NCBI RefSeq assembly: GCF_013201895.1
Contig: NZ_CP053841.1
Coordinates: forward strand, 992,001 to 1,056,000
Direction: 5' to 3'
From: Campylobacter blaseri
GTDB lineage: Bacteria; Campylobacterota; Campylobacteria; Campylobacterales; Campylobacteraceae
Length of the DNA stretch: 64,000 nucleotides
The position numbers were made by a program, and so were the translations under genes. Shown in pieces: positions 7,228 through 16,353 of this stretch. The stretch's first letter is position 1. Every line of letters starts with the position of its first letter. Under the pieces are notes generated by a model. It was not told the origin of the DNA, did not search any database, and saw nothing but the letters and a program-made list of their open reading frames with translations.

Positions 7228-9510
7228 TTATGCCTTTTTAATATCTACGCCAACATTTGTAACCATTGTTGAGCAAACCGCACCATAAGCTGGATTTAGT
7301 AATTTACTTTGATTTAACCCTACCCCATAAGTTCTTTTTAATCCTGAACTAATATGTCCAAAACCATGATACACAAACAAACTATCTTCTCTAATGCCCT
7401 CTGTTACCATAACCTTGGCATAAGATTTTGCAAATTTATTCTCTACCAAAACCCTATCTCCAGTTTTAAGTCCTCTTTTTTGAGCTGTTCTAGGATTTAT
7501 CCAAATTGGGGACTCACTCATCATATCGTTTAAAACTTTTACATTTTGAGTATGTCCATTTGTGTGGATAGGAGTTTTACCGCTCATCAAACAAAGCTCA
7601 TGGCCATCATAAACATCCATGTTTGCAGGATGTATACACCCTTCACCAGGCAATGCCTCTTCTACTTGTTGTGAAAACAACTCTATTTTTCCACTTGGTG
7701 TTTTAAACTTAACCTTTGAACTCATTTCGCCATTCTCATCAACAAAAGTACTAGCATGTGGAAATTTTTCTACAAATTTTGAAACATATTTTTTCTCTCT
7801 ATAGTATAGTTTTGGCACTTTCCACTCTACATAGCCATCTTTTATAAGTGCTGCTAGTAGCTTATCATTACCTTTTGCTTGTTGCATTCTAAACTCATCT
7901 ATTGTATTCCAAGTATAGTTTTGATCTATCTTCATAATCCTCGCAAGTTCTCTAAAAATATCATATCCATTTTTGGTATCACCTATTGGCTCAATAGCTT
8001 TTTGTCTCATATAGTAAGCTGGCAAGCTTCCTGATTTATCTTGAATGCTCTCGTCTCTTTCAAGATATGTGCTCTCTGGAAGAACTACATCTGCAAACTG
8101 AGTAAAGTCATTCATATAGATATCAACTGATAAAATAAAATCAAGTTTTTTAATAGCTTTTATAGTGGTCTCTTCCCCAACAACATTTATAAGATGGTTA
8201 AATCTAGTATTAACCCAAGCTTTAACAGGATAAGGCTTTTCATTTAAGATTGCAGGGGCTATGTCCATTAAAACACCATGTTTTCTAGCGATAAAATAGT
8301 TTTTTGAACCCTTTTCTCCAGCACCATCAATCCTAGGTGTTTTTGGAACCTTGAAAGCTTTATTTGGATCATTTAAGGTTGGAAAAAGCTCCTCTCCAAC
8401 TAAGTCATTAAATGTCTTAGCCTTTTTACCAAAATAAAGTCCTCCCTCTTTTTCTATATTACCCATTAGAGCATTTGCTATAAAAATAGCTCTTGTTCTT
8501 TGGTATTCTGCTCTTGTCGTAGTTGTTTTATGACCCCAGTCAATTATAACCTTTGGAGCAGCTTTATAAATTTCATCTGCAATTCTCTCAACATCAGTAG
8601 ATTTAATACCAGTTATTTTCTCTTGCCATTTTGGAGTTGTATCTTTTACAGCTTTTTTAACCTCATCTATTCCTATAGTGTACTCTTCGACAAATTTTTT
8701 ATCATATTTGCTATCTCTTATCCAAACATGAATTAAAGCCATAACAAAAGCCAAATCTGTTCCGGGTTTAACTGGTAGCCACTCATCGGCTTTAGCAGCA
8801 ACTACACTAAATCTTGGCTCTAAAACTAGCAGTTTCGTATCTTCTTTTGCAGCTGTTTTTGCTAACTTTTTAGTATATTTGATATCAATTCCCTCAAATA
8901 AATTGTGTCCGAAATTTACTATATACTTTGCTTTTGAATAATCTCTTGAAAGGCTTCCTCCAAATGTATGCGGAAAAGCAACTTGATAAGTTATAGGACA
9001 GCAAGACCAGTGTGAAAAGATATTAGGACTACCCAAACTACAGGCAAAATTTGTCATCTGTTTATGGCTTTCGCTTGACTTTGCTGTAAAAACCACTGAT
9101 TCTGGACCATGTGTTTTTGCTATTTCTCCAAGCTTATCAGCACAATATTTTAGTGCTTCTTCCCAACTAGCTTTACGCCACTTTCCACTACCACGCTCCC
9201 CTACTCTAATAAGTGGTTTTACGATTCTTTGTTTATCATAAAGCTGATTAACTCCAGCTCCTCCTCTTGCACAAACAGAGGTTCCTGTTGTAGAGTAGTG
9301 TTTGTTTCCTTGTATAAATTTACATTTTCCATCTACAATTTTTGCCTCAATTGGACATCTAGATGAACACATCTCGCAAAAACTAAAGACACTTTTATCT
9401 CCTCCGTTATTAATTATATCAGCAGCATTAGCTCCTAAATTTATCTCTAAAGCAGCAAGTGTTCCAATTCCCGCTGTCCCTTTTAAAAAATTTCTTCTTG
9501 AACTATCCAT
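7228..9510 (-). CDS. psrA: Molybdopterin polysulfide/thiosulfate reductase catalytic subunit
   Basis: 760 aa. A Tat signal (SSRRNFLKG, residues 3-11, then a hydrophobic stretch and ANA cleavage site near 29) directs the folded enzyme to the periplasm. Cys45, Cys48, Cys52 and Cys80 form the proximal [4Fe-4S] site. The pair at 170-171 (HWSCCPIT) occupies the place of the molybdenum-ligand Cys in PsrA/PhsA. The C-terminal bis-MGD binding domain (about 640-755, NPRTAQKRGLKTGDRVLVEN) is complete. The enzyme reduces polysulfide or thiosulfate with electrons from menaquinol. Sequence reading cannot separate the two substrates, so phsA is an equally valid name. Confidence 0.87.
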   Translation of the reverse strand: MDSSRRNFLKGTAGIGTLAALEINLGANAADIINNGGDKSVFSFCEMCSSRCPIEAKIVDGKCKFIQGNKHYSTTGTSVCARGGAGVNQLYDKQRIVKPLIRVGERGSGKWRKASWEEALKYCADKLGEIAKTHGPESVVFTAKSSESHKQMTNFACSLGSPNIFSHWSCCPITYQVAFPHTFGGSLSRDYSKAKYIVNFGHNLFEGIDIKYTKKLAKTAAKEDTKLLVLEPRFSVVAAKADEWLPVKPGTDLAFVMALIHVWIRDSKYDKKFVEEYTIGIDEVKKAVKDTTPKWQEKITGIKSTDVERIADEIYKAAPKVIIDWGHKTTTTRAEYQRTRAIFIANALMGNIEKEGGLYFGKKAKTFNDLVGEELFPTLNDPNKAFKVPKTPRIDGAGEKGSKNYFIARKHGVLMDIAPAILNEKPYPVKAWVNTRFNHLINVVGEETTIKAIKKLDFILSVDIYMNDFTQFADVVLPESTYLERDESIQDKSGSLPAYYMRQKAIEPIGDTKNGYDIFRELARIMKIDQNYTWNTIDEFRMQQAKGNDKLLAALIKDGYVEWKVPKLYYREKKYVSKFVEKFPHASTFVDENGEMSSKVKFKTPSGKIELFSQQVEEALPGEGCIHPANMDVYDGHELCLMSGKTPIHTNGHTQNVKVLNDMMSESPIWINPRTAQKRGLKTGDRVLVENKFAKSYAKVMVTEGIREDSLFVYHGFGHISSGLKRTYGVGLNQSKLLNPAYGAVCSTMVTNVGVDIKKA

Positions 9511-9680
9511 ATCTTCCCTCCATATAAGATATTTTTCATATGATACAAAATCAATGTAAAATTAATGTCAACTTTATGGAAATTTGATAATGGATTATAA
9601 ATTTATTGGAAATAAAGATTAATTGTTTTTGCTATTGTGGCTAGCAAGCTTAAAATAACTAAGCTTGCTATGGTGATGGT

Positions 9681-10316
9681 TTATTTTATAATTTTAAAAA
9701 ATTCATCTAAATTTTTTCTAATTTTTGGCTTAGGTTTTTGAATGTTATCTCTATAACCAAAAGTTAGTAGCAATGCAACTCTATTTTTATTAGGATCAAT
9801 ATCTAAAATTTCATTTAATTTTTCTTCAATAAATCCTTCTATCGGACAAGAATCAATCCCTAAAACCGCAGCCATACTCATCATATTTTGAGCTGCTAAA
9901 AAGCATTGAGCTTTACTCCAACCATATTTCTTTTTATCATCATTGCTAAAATTTTTATCTAAGAAATTATTGATAATATCAAGTAAAATTGGGTATTTTT
10001 CTGAGTTTTTACCAACTTTTTTCTCCACCATGCTCTTTATATATGGGCTATTTGGTTTTAAGTCTTCTAGTTTTGCAAGAATAACCACAAGATGAGAGCA
10101 AGTTGTGATTTGTGGTTGATTCCAGCAAGCCTTGCCCATTTCTTTTTTAATCTTTTCATTTTCTACTAAAAGCAAGTCCCAATGCTCAAGTCCAAAAGAT
10201 GATGGTGAAAGCCTGCAAGCTTCTAAAATTTCACTAAAATCTCCATCTTGAACCTTTTTATTCTCATCAAAAACTTTACAAGCATATCTATAGCTTAAAC
10301 TCTCTTTAAATGTCAT
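9681..10316 (-). CDS. Nitroreductase-family NAD(P)H:FMN oxidoreductase
   Basis: 211 aa. The opening SLSYRYACKVFDENKKV, the APSS-like LSPSSFGLEHWDLLLV and the GIDSCPIEGF segment are typical of the NfsB/RdxA-like nitroreductase fold. These are homodimers that reduce nitro compounds, quinones or flavins with two electrons. In relatives such as Helicobacter RdxA this activates metronidazole. The gene is a single transcription unit. The exact substrate cannot be told. Confidence 0.8.
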   Translation of the reverse strand: MTFKESLSYRYACKVFDENKKVQDGDFSEILEACRLSPSSFGLEHWDLLLVENEKIKKEMGKACWNQPQITTCSHLVVILAKLEDLKPNSPYIKSMVEKKVGKNSEKYPILLDIINNFLDKNFSNDDKKKYGWSKAQCFLAAQNMMSMAAVLGIDSCPIEGFIEEKLNEILDIDPNKNRVALLLTFGYRDNIQKPKPKIRKNLDEFFKIIK

Positions 10317-10491
10317 TTTCTCTCCTTTTAATTTTGCTAAATTTACTATATTAAATTTAATAAAAAATTATAAAAGCGTAGTTTTGCTACTATAAAAGTT
10401 TCGTTTTTATAATAAATAGGGTTAATTTTCCTACTTATACCAAAGCTTAAAGTGTATTTAAATTGATGAATTTGTAGTGATTTAAGTTTAT

Positions 10492-10617
10492 GAGATTCTT
10501 CACTTCGCTCTGAATGACGGGTGGAAAATGGCTCTGAGTAGCGACAATCAGCCTAGTTATCCAAGAGCTTGTTTAAAAACAAATGTCATCCTGATGGTTT
10601 ACCCGAAGGACTTAGTC
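10492..10617. repeat. Dispersed intergenic repeat, two arms in inverted orientation
   Basis: Within the 388-base gap 10317-10704, the arm starting GAGATTCTTCACTTCGCTCT and continuing GAATGACGG (10492-10520) faces a diverged partner starting TGTCATCCTGATGG and ending CCCGAAGGACTTAGTC (10584-10617). Both match the GTCATTCTGAG...GAAGGATCTC motif that recurs between genes in many bacteria. No gene is visible in this gap. The paired arms could form a hairpin or be a small non-autonomous element. Confidence 0.5.
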
Positions 10618-10704
10618 TAAAATTTTTACCTAATTTTGAGCTAAATCAATATGTTATTAATATAATTTTGATAATATATCAGTAAATTTTAAAAAGGTTA
10701 AAAT

Positions 10705-10926
10705 ATGTTAAATTTTTTATTTTCTTGGAAATGTTATATCTCTCTTTTAATAGTTGGTTTTTGTGGTTGGTTAGCTGTTCCTTTTTTAGATAAAGCTAAA
10801 CATGATAGTGCTTTTATAGATTTTATAAACATAGTAACGATGGCAGCTGTTATGGGGATCGCTATATACGCAGTACTAGCTATATGGGTTATACTTTTTA
10901 AAACTATTAAATCTTCTCGAAACTGA
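10705..10926 (+). CDS. Small two-helix inner-membrane protein, unknown function
   Basis: 73 aa. Two hydrophobic segments (about 10-28 and 42-65) are separated by a short charged loop (DKAKHDSAFID), and a basic tail follows. AAAAAGG lies about eight bases upstream of the ATG. No family is recognised. The clean start signal and regular topology support a real gene. Its neighbours (a nitroreductase and a pirin, both on the other strand) say nothing about its role. Confidence 0.55.
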   Translation: MLNFLFSWKCYISLLIVGFCGWLAVPFLDKAKHDSAFIDFINIVTMAAVMGIAIYAVLAIWVILFKTIKSSRN

Positions 10927-10970
10927 AACTATTTATTATAAAAATATTTGGCAGATTTCCTGCCAAATGT

Positions 10971-11660
10971 CTACTCTAAATCAAAGAGCAAAAACTCAAC
11001 ATCACTATAAGCAAAAACTTTTAGCTCGCTCTCATCAACTAAGGCCATAGCGTCACTTGCTTTTAGCTCGATATCATTTAATTTTAATACCCCCTTAACA
11101 ACTTGAACCCAGTATCGTCTGCTTTTGTTTAACTCTATATTAATATCTGTATTTTCACTATACTGATGTCTATAAAGCTTCATATTTTGATGAACTTTAA
11201 AAGAGCCATATTCAGCATTTGGAGATAAAAGTAGAGTTGCACCCTCTTTTGGAACAAAAGCCTTTTGCTCATATCTTGGCTTGATGCCTAATTCATTAGG
11301 AATAACCCAAATTTGATAAAAGTGTAATTTTTCCGTACTGCTTGGATTCATTTCTGAGTGAGTTATACCTGTTCCAGCACTCATTATCTGAAATTCCCCT
11401 GCTTTAAGTTGTCGTTTATTTCCCATACTATCTTGGTGCTCTATCGTTCCTTCAAGCACATACGATAATATCTCCATATCTCTATGTGGGTGAGTCCCAA
11501 AGCCTGTTCCTGGTTGAACATAGTCTTCATTTATAACCCTTAAATGAGAAAAGCCCATAAAATTCGGATCAAAATAGTTAGCGAATGAGAATGTATGGCG
11601 ACTATCTAACCAACCTCCTCCACCTATACCTCTATCTCTTGCGTATCTTACTTCATACAT
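10971..11660 (-). CDS. Pirin family protein (bicupin)
   Basis: 229 aa from ATG 11660. An upstream in-frame codon at 11699 exists, but AAGGAG lies seven bases before the ATG at 11660. The N-terminal cupin carries the pirin metal-site motif GFGTHPHRDMEI and EHQDSMGN, and the GGGGWLDSRHTFSFANY opening is characteristic. Bacterial pirins are cytoplasmic Fe-binding proteins, some with quercetinase activity, others acting as metabolic regulators or redox-stress proteins. The function here is unassigned beyond family. Confidence 0.88.
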   Translation of the reverse strand: MYEVRYARDRGIGGGGWLDSRHTFSFANYFDPNFMGFSHLRVINEDYVQPGTGFGTHPHRDMEILSYVLEGTIEHQDSMGNKRQLKAGEFQIMSAGTGITHSEMNPSSTEKLHFYQIWVIPNELGIKPRYEQKAFVPKEGATLLLSPNAEYGSFKVHQNMKLYRHQYSENTDINIELNKSRRYWVQVVKGVLKLNDIELKASDAMALVDESELKVFAYSDVEFLLFDLE

Positions 11661-11996
11661 TTTATCTCTCCTTATATTTTTCTCAAATTTTAATGCCAAA
11701 TAGTAACAAAATTCTTAATGAATATATAATAAATTATAAAAAACCGATATTATATAAATAAAATAAATATAATTAGTTTTTTCTACGGAGTGGTAAAATA
11801 TCACTACCGTTAAAATTATTTATATATTTTAATAAATGGCTTTTAAAAATGTATATAATATTTGGGCTATATTGCTTATTTTACTTATCAAACTATGGTT
11901 TGACTAAATTTTCAGTAATGCCTAAGTTAGCAAATGTTACTATTTAAAAAAATATAAAGTCATATAAAAGTTTGACAATATAAAAGGAGATATTTA
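11661..11996. other. Intergenic region ahead of the defence operon
   Basis: No gene is visible in these roughly 340 AT-rich bases. An imperfect hairpin (ACGGAGTGGTA / TATCACTACCGT, about 11785-11810) stands out from the background and may be a terminator or operator. The promoter of the defence operon must lie here. AAAGGAG at about 11983 is the ribosome-binding site of the first gene. Confidence 0.4.
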
Positions 11997-12653
11997 ATGC
12001 CTAAAATATATAAAGTTAAACTACATGAAATAGCAAATATAAAAACTGGTTTAGTTTTATCAAGAAAAAGAGCTTCACCAATGTCAAATTTTACTAAAAA
12101 ATATAATACAATATCTTTAAAGTCATTTAATGAAAATGGGTTTTATGATCACTCTTGCTTGGATACTTTTATAGCAGATGAAAAAATTAAAGATGAGTAT
12201 CTACTAAAAAAAGATGATATACTCATAAGGCTAAAGGAGCCAAATATAGCAGTTTGTGTTGGAAAAGATTATGGTGACACCATAGCTTCATCTCTTGTAG
12301 CTATAATCAGAACAACCAAAAATGATATTAATCCTATTTATTTAACCAATTACTTAAATTCAAGTTTTGCAAAGCGACAATTTTTTAAGCAAAGTTCGGC
12401 AATTCCAATGCTAAATATCAAAACATTAGAAAATTTAAAAGTGATACTCCCTAAAAAAGAGGCACAAGATAGAATTGTTCAAATTCAAACCTTAACATAT
12501 AAAGAAATTGATACATTAAAAAACTTAATACAACAAAAACAAATTTATGCAAATCAAATTTTTAACAATATAATAAATCAGGAGATAAAAAATGACCAAA
12601 ACCACACAAGACACCATAAATTCAGTAGCTTGGAAAGCGTGCGATACATTTAG
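11997..12653 (+). CDS. Half-size type I restriction specificity (HsdS-like) protein
   Basis: 218 aa, about half the length of a normal HsdS. It has one target-recognition-like domain (KVKLHEIANIKTG, DDILIRLKEPNIAVCVG, PMLNIKTLENLKVILP) followed by a single helical arm (EAQDRIVQIQTLTYKEIDTL). Two copies or partnership with another S protein would be needed to build a full specificity unit. Its last 62 bases overlap the start of hsdM in another frame, which indicates tight coupling. It could supply an alternative DNA specificity, or serve as an accessory/antirestriction S-like protein. It differs from the full hsdS at 15163. Confidence 0.7.
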   Translation: MPKIYKVKLHEIANIKTGLVLSRKRASPMSNFTKKYNTISLKSFNENGFYDHSCLDTFIADEKIKDEYLLKKDDILIRLKEPNIAVCVGKDYGDTIASSLVAIIRTTKNDINPIYLTNYLNSSFAKRQFFKQSSAIPMLNIKTLENLKVILPKKEAQDRIVQIQTLTYKEIDTLKNLIQQKQIYANQIFNNIINQEIKNDQNHTRHHKFSSLESVRYI

Positions 12654-14079
12654 AACTACAATGGATAGCAGTCAATACAAAGATTATATACTAACTATGC
12701 TTTTTGTAAAATATCTGTCTGATTTTTACAAAGAAAAACTTGATGAACTTAAAAACAAATATGGCGACAATGAAGATAGAATCAAAAAAAGCCTAGAGCG
12801 AGAGAAATTTAAAATAAGTAAAGAATGCACTTTTGAATATATTTTAGCAAACAAAGAATCAGAAAATTTAGGCGAGATTATAGATAAAGCCTTAGAAAAA
12901 ATAGAAGAAGATAACAAAGAAAAATTAGAAGGGGTTTTTAGAGAAATTAGCTTTAACAGCGAAACTATCTTTGGAAGAGTTAAAGAAAAAAACAGAATTC
13001 TAAAAAATTTACTTGAAGATTTTAGCGACCCTAAGCTTGATTTAAGACCTTCAATGTTAGAAGGAAATGATGTTATAGGTGATAGTTATGAGTATCTTAT
13101 AGCTAAATTTGCAAGTGATGCAGGTAAAAAAGGTGGTGAGTTTTTTACACCAAGCAATGTTTCAAAACTACTTTCAAAACTTGCTAAAGCCAAAGAGGGA
13201 GATAGAATTTATGATCCAACTTGTGGTTCTGGTTCTTTACTGATAAAAGCAAGTAAAGAGGTTGGAAATACAAATTTTAGACTTTATGGGCAAGAAAGCA
13301 AAAGTGCAACCGTAGCACTTTGTAAAATGAATATGTTCTTACATAATATAAATGACGCTGTAATACAATGGGGCGATACTATAGGCAACCCTTTGCATTT
13401 AGAAAATGACCACTTAATGAAATTTGATGTTGTAGTTGCAAATCCACCTTTTTCACTTGATAAATGGGGAGCTGAAAATGCTCAAAATGACAAATATAAA
13501 AGATTTGAAAGAGGAATTCCACCTAAAAGCAAAGGAGATTATGCTTTTGTTTTACATATGTTAGCAAGCTTAAATGAAAATGGTAAAATGGCAGTTGTTT
13601 TGCCTCACGGAGTGCTATTTCGTGGTTCAAGCGAAGGTAAAATAAGACAAAAACTACTAGATGAAAACTTACTTGATGGAGTCATTGGCTTACCTGCAAA
13701 TCTCTTTTATGGCACTTCTATACCTACTTGTATAATGGTTTTTAAGAAAAATAGAAAAAACAAAGATGTATTTTTTATAGATGCAAGTAAAGAATTTGAA
13801 AAAGAAAAAAATCAAAACAAGCTTAGTGATGAGATTATAGAAAAAATTTCACAAACTTATCAAAATAGAAAAAATGTAGATAAATACGCTTATTTAGCAA
13901 GCTTAGATGAGATACAAGAAAATGACTATAACTTAAACATTCCTCGATATGTAGACACTTATGAGGAGGAAGAAGAGATAGATATAGAACAAACTAAGCA
14001 AAATATAGCAAATTTAGAAAATGAGTTAAAAGATATAAAAAATCAAATGAATGAGTATTTAAAAGAGCTTGGGTTATGA
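12592..14079 (+). CDS. hsdM: Type I restriction-modification DNA methyltransferase HsdM
   Basis: 495 aa, the usual length. The N-terminal HsdM domain (1-150) is followed by the N6-adenine methylase core: SAM-binding motif I DPTCGSG (208-214) and catalytic motif IV NPPF (284-287), the order expected for gamma-type N6 methylases. GGAGATAAAA precedes the ATG. The protein methylates adenine in the sequence chosen by HsdS, protecting the host. It overlaps the RhuM-Fic gene by 4 bases (ATGA). Confidence 0.95.
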   Translation: MTKTTQDTINSVAWKACDTFRTTMDSSQYKDYILTMLFVKYLSDFYKEKLDELKNKYGDNEDRIKKSLEREKFKISKECTFEYILANKESENLGEIIDKALEKIEEDNKEKLEGVFREISFNSETIFGRVKEKNRILKNLLEDFSDPKLDLRPSMLEGNDVIGDSYEYLIAKFASDAGKKGGEFFTPSNVSKLLSKLAKAKEGDRIYDPTCGSGSLLIKASKEVGNTNFRLYGQESKSATVALCKMNMFLHNINDAVIQWGDTIGNPLHLENDHLMKFDVVVANPPFSLDKWGAENAQNDKYKRFERGIPPKSKGDYAFVLHMLASLNENGKMAVVLPHGVLFRGSSEGKIRQKLLDENLLDGVIGLPANLFYGTSIPTCIMVFKKNRKNKDVFFIDASKEFEKEKNQNKLSDEIIEKISQTYQNRKNVDKYAYLASLDEIQENDYNLNIPRYVDTYEEEEEIDIEQTKQNIANLENELKDIKNQMNEYLKELGL

Positions 14080-15062
14080 GTGAAATAGTAATTTATGAAG
14101 ATGGTCAAATTTCTTTAAATGTATCATTAGAAGATGAAAGCGTTTGGTTATCTCAAAAACAGATGGCTGATTTGTTTCATAAAAATGTAAGAACAATAAA
14201 TGAGCATATAATAAATATATTCAAAGAGGGTGAGCTGGAAAAAAAAGCAGTTATCCGGAATTTCCGGATAACTGCTGATGACGGTAAAAGGTATCTTACA
14301 AATTTATATAATCTAGATGTTGTTATCTCTGTTGGATATAGGGTAAAGTCCAAAGAAGGAACTAAATTTCGTATCTGGGCTACAAAAGTTTTAAAAGATT
14401 ATCTTTTAAAAGGATATGCTTTAAATCAAAAAATACTAAATAGACAAAAGATTACTGAATTAAATAAAACACTAAATTTAATCAAAAATTCAATAAACCA
14501 AGCAAATCTCATACAATCAAAAGGTTTCATTGAAATTATATCAAAATATGCAAAAAGCTGGGCATTGTTGCAAGGATATGATACTCAAAGCTTAAAAGAA
14601 ATGGCTCAAACAAATATCAACAACTTTATACTTGATTACAATGAAGCCAAAAAAGCAATTGATGAGTTTAAAAAAGAACTTATAAAAAAAGGGGAAGCTT
14701 CAAATTTATTTGGACAAGAAAAAGCAGATGAACTAAAAGGAAATATTTTAAATATATATCAGACATTTCAAGGACTTGAACTCTTACCATCTGTAGAACA
14801 AAAAGCAGCGAATTTACTCTACTATATAGTAAAAGGACACCCATTTATAGACGGGAACAAAAGAATAGGTGCTTATCTTTTTATATTATTTTTAGATAAA
14901 AACAAAATACTTTATAAAAACGATAACGAATTAAAGATTAATGATAACGCACTAGCTTCATTAACCATTTTAATAGCCACCTCAAAACCAGAATCTAAAG
15001 ATATAATTATAAAATTAATATTAAATATATTATATGATGGAGAGAGTGATGATAAGATATAA
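14076..15062 (+). CDS. RhuM-like protein with C-terminal Fic/Doc domain
   Basis: 328 aa. The N-terminal half (1-120) is the RhuM family domain (SLEDESVWLSQKQMADLF, then RFRITADDGKRYLTNLYNLD). The C-terminal half carries the Fic/Doc active-site motif HPFIDGNKRIGAY near residue 255, with the His, Asp, Asn and Arg intact. Fic/Doc enzymes transfer a nucleotide or phosphate to target proteins. The fusion often sits inside type I restriction operons but its role there is not established. ATGA coupling to hsdM means it is made with the methylase. It may be a toxin released or activated when the restriction system fails. No inhibitory (S/T)xxxE(G/N) antitoxin partner is obvious next to it. Confidence 0.85.
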   Translation: MSEIVIYEDGQISLNVSLEDESVWLSQKQMADLFHKNVRTINEHIINIFKEGELEKKAVIRNFRITADDGKRYLTNLYNLDVVISVGYRVKSKEGTKFRIWATKVLKDYLLKGYALNQKILNRQKITELNKTLNLIKNSINQANLIQSKGFIEIISKYAKSWALLQGYDTQSLKEMAQTNINNFILDYNEAKKAIDEFKKELIKKGEASNLFGQEKADELKGNILNIYQTFQGLELLPSVEQKAANLLYYIVKGHPFIDGNKRIGAYLFILFLDKNKILYKNDNELKINDNALASLTILIATSKPESKDIIIKLILNILYDGESDDKI

Positions 15063-15159
15063 AGAATTTGGAGTGCTTTTCCTTGCGGATACTCGCCTAA
15101 TTCATGGCGATAAAGCCTCCAAATTGAGTAATTATACCGCAAAGTTTATAAAAGGATAA
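15049..15159 (+). CDS. Candidate 36-aa small protein between RhuM-Fic and hsdS
   Basis: The frame starts at ATG 15049 inside the end of the fic gene and reads MIRYKEFGVLFLADTRLIHG, then 16 more residues ending KFIKG. It stops three bases before the hsdS start. The DNA from 15070 to 15115 is visibly richer in G+C than its surroundings. No family is recognised and no clear ribosome-binding site is seen, so it could instead be leader sequence or a remnant of a recombined gene end. Confidence 0.3.
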   Translation: MIRYKEFGVLFLADTRLIHGDKASKLSNYTAKFIKG

Positions 15160-15162
15160 TTT

Positions 15163-16353
15163 TTGATACAAAAAGGTTATAAAAAAACAAAGATTGGCAT
15201 TATTCCTGATAATTGGGAAGTTGTTAAGTTGAGGGAAGTATTTGAAAAATCATTTTATGGAATTTCATCTGCCACAAAAAATATTGGAAAATACCCTGTT
15301 TTAAAAATGAATAATATGCAAAATGGATCACTTTCTATAGATAATTTATCTTATATAGATTTAGAAGATACGGATTTTAAAAAATATAAATTACAAAAAG
15401 GTGATATTTTATTAAACAGAACAAATAGCTCCGAATTGGTTGGAAAAATTTCTTTATTTAATTTAGATGGCGATTATCTTACGGCTTCTTATATAGTTAC
15501 TTATAGACCAAATAAAAATATATTAAATTCAATTTTTATAAATAATATATTAAACACAACTTTATTTCAAACAAAAATAAAAAATATTTCAACAAAAGGT
15601 GTAAGTCAGTCAAATATAAACCCTACATCATTTAAGAAAAAAATAATTATACCACTACCACCATTAAAAGAGCAAGAAAAAATAGCTAAAATTTTAACTC
15701 TTTGGGATAGTGCTATCTTAAAACAATCAAATTTGATAGATGAAAAAGAAAATTTCAAAAAAGCACTTATGCAAAGGCTGTTAAGTGGTAAAACCCACTT
15801 TCCTGAATTTAAAGATAATTGGAAAGAAGTAAGATTAGGTGAAATTTTTAAAGAATATGCTGAATTTAACAATTTAAATTTAAAACAATATACTATTGGA
15901 AAAAATGGCATAAATGAAATAAAGGATTATAAATATAATACAAAAAAACATAAAATTTTTAAAAAAAATGATTTAATTATAGGTCTAGGTGTGAATGAAG
16001 TGAACACAAATATTTTTATTGAAAATGGTTGTTGTAGTCCTATTTATAGAACATATTCAATAAATATTAATTTAATAAAACCAATATTTTCATATTATTA
16101 TTTACCGAGAGCTTTAAATTTCATCAAACACCTTATTAGTAAAAAATCAACTAGAAGAGAATTTGAATTTGATGGAAAAGAATTTATAAAACAAAATATA
16201 AAACTTCCATCATTAAAAGAACAAGAAAAAATAGCAAAAATTTTAACCCTTTGCGATGATGAGATAAATTTACTTAAACAGGAATTAGAAAATTTAAAAG
16301 AACAAAAACAAGGCTTAATGCAAAAACTACTAAGCGGAAAGGTGAGAGTATGA
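15163..16353 (+). CDS. hsdS: Type I restriction specificity subunit HsdS (two recognition domains)
   Basis: 396 aa, starting at TTG 15163 behind AAAGGA. Two target-recognition domains (about 15-170 and 215-355) are each followed by a conserved helix beginning LKEQEKIAKILTL (about 167 and 352), then KALMQRLLSGK and GLMQKLLSGK. The two helices form the spacer rod that fixes the gap between the half-sites. The repeated DNA behind these helices (around 15665 and 16215) is a natural place for domain swapping. It guides both HsdM and HsdR. Confidence 0.92.
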   Translation: MIQKGYKKTKIGIIPDNWEVVKLREVFEKSFYGISSATKNIGKYPVLKMNNMQNGSLSIDNLSYIDLEDTDFKKYKLQKGDILLNRTNSSELVGKISLFNLDGDYLTASYIVTYRPNKNILNSIFINNILNTTLFQTKIKNISTKGVSQSNINPTSFKKKIIIPLPPLKEQEKIAKILTLWDSAILKQSNLIDEKENFKKALMQRLLSGKTHFPEFKDNWKEVRLGEIFKEYAEFNNLNLKQYTIGKNGINEIKDYKYNTKKHKIFKKNDLIIGLGVNEVNTNIFIENGCCSPIYRTYSININLIKPIFSYYYLPRALNFIKHLISKKSTRREFEFDGKEFIKQNIKLPSLKEQEKIAKILTLCDDEINLLKQELENLKEQKQGLMQKLLSGKVRV

